Assembly: GCF_030052815.1 (NCBI RefSeq)
Contig: NC_079507.1
Coordinates: 14,592,141 to 14,656,140 of the forward strand
Origin: Hevea brasiliensis
Lineage: Eukaryota; Streptophyta; Magnoliopsida; Malpighiales; Euphorbiaceae
DNA: 64,000 bases
Direction: 5' to 3'
Shown here one piece after another: positions 61,436 through 64,000 of this stretch. The notes beneath the pieces are model-generated. The model searched no databases. It saw only the letters and a list, made by a program, of their open reading frames with translations, and was not told the DNA's origin. Numbering within the stretch: the first letter of the stretch is position 1; the number at the start of each line of letters is the position of its first letter. Made by a program: the position numbers and the translations under genes.

Positions 61436-62310
61436 CTCAAATTCACATATGGGTCTTCTTGCTCCTCTCCGGCTTGGGTGACATTTGGAAGTGGCGTTAC
61501 TGTTGTACTTGGTCCTTCCATGACCTATGTCTGGGTCCGTGGTAAATTCCTCTTAGGACAATCTTTCAGACGATGGTCTATGGCCCCACATCTATAACAG
61601 GCTCCAGTCAATCCCCTACATTCACCTTTATGCCACTTGTTACAATGGCCACATTTTCTTGCTAGTCTTGGCGCACTCACTACTGGTGTTTCTGGTTGAT
61701 CTCTTCTGGGTATAGGCCTGAGTCTGGATCTCCTACTTTGATTAAATGTCTGACTTAACTGTTCTCTCGGCCTCTTATTACTAGACTGTCCAAATTTCCT
61801 CTTTTGCTGATCACCACTTCTCTTCTATTCCTCTTCATGAACACAGCTAATATATTTCTTTCTAAACTCTATCAGAAAGAATTCCCAAGTTACGTCGGCT
61901 GGTGGCACTACCTTGGTCACAACATCCCACCACCGATATGCAGTTTCTTGTAACAATGAAACTGCACACTCCAAACTCTGTTCTGGTGTGCAATGGAGCT
62001 GTTGCAGGACTCTTTCAGTCCTTTCTAACCAATACTCAGCCGCTGAAGAATCGTCTTCCTTTCTACCATTGAAATCTATAGCTCCATACTTCCTAATTTT
62101 ACCTAGAGGTGATTTCTGCTGAGGCGGTGGTGGAATAACCCCAGTCATCTATCGAAAAAATTCAGTCATCTACTCAAACAAGGCCGGTTGGGGTTATACA
62201 GGCACCTCTTGCACTGGTGGAGCAGGACCTCCCTGATTTCCAATATCACTCCCAGTCGGGATACGGCCTACTACTTCTTCTTCTACTGCCCTTTGCAATT
62301 CTGAATCCAT
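61436..62310 (-). pseudogene. gag of the non-autonomous element, internally deleted
   Basis: Start MDSELQRAVEEEVVGRIPTG at 62310, about 125 bp after the primer site. Capsid-type region: GAIDFNGRKEDDSSAAEYWL, QETAYRWWDVVTK, TWEFFLIEFRKKYIS. After KYISCVHEEE the reading jumps to the basic linker, so roughly 90-100 codons present in the 18255-19532 gag are missing. The knuckle pair CGHCNKWHKGEC and CYRCGAIDHRLKDC (near 61590) is intact. Stops lie near 62225, 62175, 62160 and 61825. The reading ends EEQEDPYVNLR at GTAAAG, a donor-like site, followed by ~120 bp of non-coding sequence and then the usual pol tail before the polypurine tract. Confidence 0.88.
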
Positions 62311-62434
62311 ACCTTTACCTAAAATAACCAAGAAAATAGATTTGCATTAGTGTAACCTCGACTCATATGAATGCAATGCATGTTATGCACACTATCTCAT
62401 TCTATCTATCTATGCCTAGGAATGCCTAAACCGT

Positions 62435-62446
62435 GCTCTGATACCA
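62435..62446 (-). other. Primer binding site, initiator tRNA-Met
   Basis: TGGTATCAGAGC on the minus strand, five bases inside the 5' LTR end; a perfect 12-base match to the expected sequence. Confidence 0.92.
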
Positions 62447-62451
62447 ATAAA

Positions 62452-64000
62452 TGTAACACCCCTCACCCGACTACAGTATAGCCGAGCAAGGCGTGCTACA
62501 ATCGGTGCCGGAGCACCCTATCTTATCTTACTTTTTTTTTTAATAAAATAATTTTGAATTCATTTAATTTAATATCAATTAATTTTTGACGGAGAAACCA
62601 GCGGAGTTTCCCCTCTTTTATTATCATTTGGCGTATTTCAATATTTATCTGTTTGAAATTCAACAATATTTTAAAATAAAAATCTCATCCATGCTAATCA
62701 TAACTATCTCATCAATCATTCTCATAATTTTTTCATATTTCAAATCTCATCCTTACATTTTAATTTGATAATAATTTCCATACATTTCCATTCATACTCA
62801 ATTCATATGTAAACATTCTCAAATTACATAAGCAAAATTTTCAAATTTCCTTAAATTACATAATTTACAAAATAATTACAAAATTTCATAATTTACATGA
62901 TATATAAATTAATTACATATGAAAAAGCTAATTAATTAATTTACATCAGATTCCTATTAATTACCTGTTCATAATATACACTACAATACAATATCTAAGC
63001 ATTTTATACAAAATATAAAATATAATCTATATGGGCCCTATCTACATGCATTGCTGAGGAGGTGACAACCTTGAATACTTCAGACACTTCTGCAAATAAG
63101 AACTCCAAAATCTCTGTTTAATATTTTTATCTGGGCTTTACCTTCAGTACCTGCACGAGGAAACAATTCCATCGCGCTAAGCATTGCTGCTTAGTGGTGC
63201 AATAATATAACAAGGAAATAATATAGAAATAAAGATAGAAATAAAATATAATTCAAATAATTAAGATTTATTTATACTTCAAATGCAGTTTCTAAAACTT
63301 AATATGTTTTATCCTAATTTAGTCTTCTTTGGAATTGTTTATTTCGCCAATGTACAGTAATAATGTACATAGAAAAATGATCTAACAATAATGAATTTAT
63401 GCTTATATTATTATGTAAGTCACATTTGTCATATTTATGTATGTTATAATTTTCTTTGCTAATCTTTTAGCATTTTCTCAATACTTTCTAGGTTGTCTTA
63501 GATTATCTCATAATAAGTAAATTTTAATATCGGTCCAGTTCATTTCGATTCTTTGTAATAAATAACTATTCTAATTATTTTAGGTCATCTTACTCATTTA
63601 TTTAATTTCTAATTTTTTTATTACTAATATTCTTAACTTATTTCAATAAATTTCACTGCCCAAGTAACCTATGACAGACTGACTAAACTGGATAACGGGT
63701 CGTTGGCACTGGACACCGCGATGCCTCGGGCCGTCATACCATGGGACGCAGAACGTCAGCCGCCTATGCAGTCAGTATGGCTAAAAAGCCATGATAACAC
63801 ATAATCGGGCATTAAGCCATGAGTGCGGGCATAAAGCCATGAATGCGGGCATAAAGCCATGAATACAAGCATAAAGCCTTTCGCAGTACTGCTAAAACAA
63901 TACCCTATTGGCATGCCAAACTATCCAATCTGCCACACATGTCTAGGCAATACAAGGGCACATAATATCATTAAATATTAATTTATTGTGTTTTATGACT
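62452..64000 (-). repeat. 5' LTR of the gag-only element, truncated by window end
   Basis: The first 1549 bp on the plus strand, starting TGTAACACCCCTCACCCGAC. It is closest to 741-2147 over the terminal 180 bp and to 57360-58735 after that. The hairpin lies at 63177-63194. Confidence 0.93.

Larger units (their letters stand above)
57185..64000 (-). mobile_element. Non-autonomous gag-only gypsy element (4-kb LTR family)
   Basis: The 3' LTR (57185-61260), a 1191-bp internal region and a 5' LTR running off the window at 64000 are seen. The internal region has the primer site, a damaged gag and polypurine tract but no protease, RT, RNase H or integrase. It therefore needs enzymes from relatives. 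Being cut by nothing else in view, it is among the youngest layers. AAGTT (57180-57184) is the presumed left target duplication. Confidence 0.9.

Overview
The window looks like heterochromatic, probably pericentromeric, DNA from a flowering plant, most likely a eudicot. It is a stack of nested Ty3/gypsy LTR retrotransposons. I find no host gene, rRNA, tRNA gene, CRISPR array or organelle DNA. Every credible coding stretch is a decayed gag or pol fragment. The pol C-terminus carries a chromodomain tail and primer sites match initiator tRNA-Met, so these are plant chromoviruses; the Tekay/Del group is the likely clade, judged from memory of the family. I cannot name the species.

Left nest (1-42378). 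The oldest layer is a plus-strand gypsy element. Its pol is scattered over 1-740, 8280-8524, 22736-23402 and 33425-35037, and its 3' LTR spans 35051-42378. Four retroelements sit inside it, each with a matching 5-bp target duplication: a fold-back LTR at 741-8279 (TATAA) that itself holds a solo LTR at 2148-5973 (GTACG); a complete minus-strand element at 8525-22735 (GCATG) that holds a solo LTR at 11771-14952 (AATCT) splitting its chromodomain; a rearranged minus-strand element at 23403-33424 (AAGGC); and a solo LTR at 37121-41159 (CAGCC). A Mutator-like terminal-inverted-repeat element (35216-35968, 10-bp duplication) sits in the old 3' LTR.

Middle (42379-43538). About 1.2 kb of AT-rich sequence that I cannot assign.

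Right nest (43539-64000). A minus-strand element (3' LTR 43539-46840, integrase/chromodomain tail to 47683) is cut by a plus-strand LTR starting at 47684. That LTR holds a mosaic solo LTR at 48927-53404 (ATTAA) and is cut at 55849 by a minus-strand LTR. This in turn is cut at 57185 by a gag-only element whose 5' LTR runs off the window. Nesting is at least four deep here.

Most interesting points. (1) A 74-bp GT-AG intron lies inside the integrase coding region of the 8525-22735 element. A homologous 74-bp intron lies at the same codon in a fragment at 27712-27785, and three other copies lack it. (2) The 741-8279 LTR has lost its own start and carries an inverted copy of its own end instead, yet has a clean target duplication. 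(3) All LTR families carry a hairpin whose stem sequence differs between families while pairing is kept, followed by a splice-donor-like CAG/GTA. (4) The LTRs are partly built from degenerate ~200-bp tandem units. (5) There is a mosaic LTR and a chimeric element.
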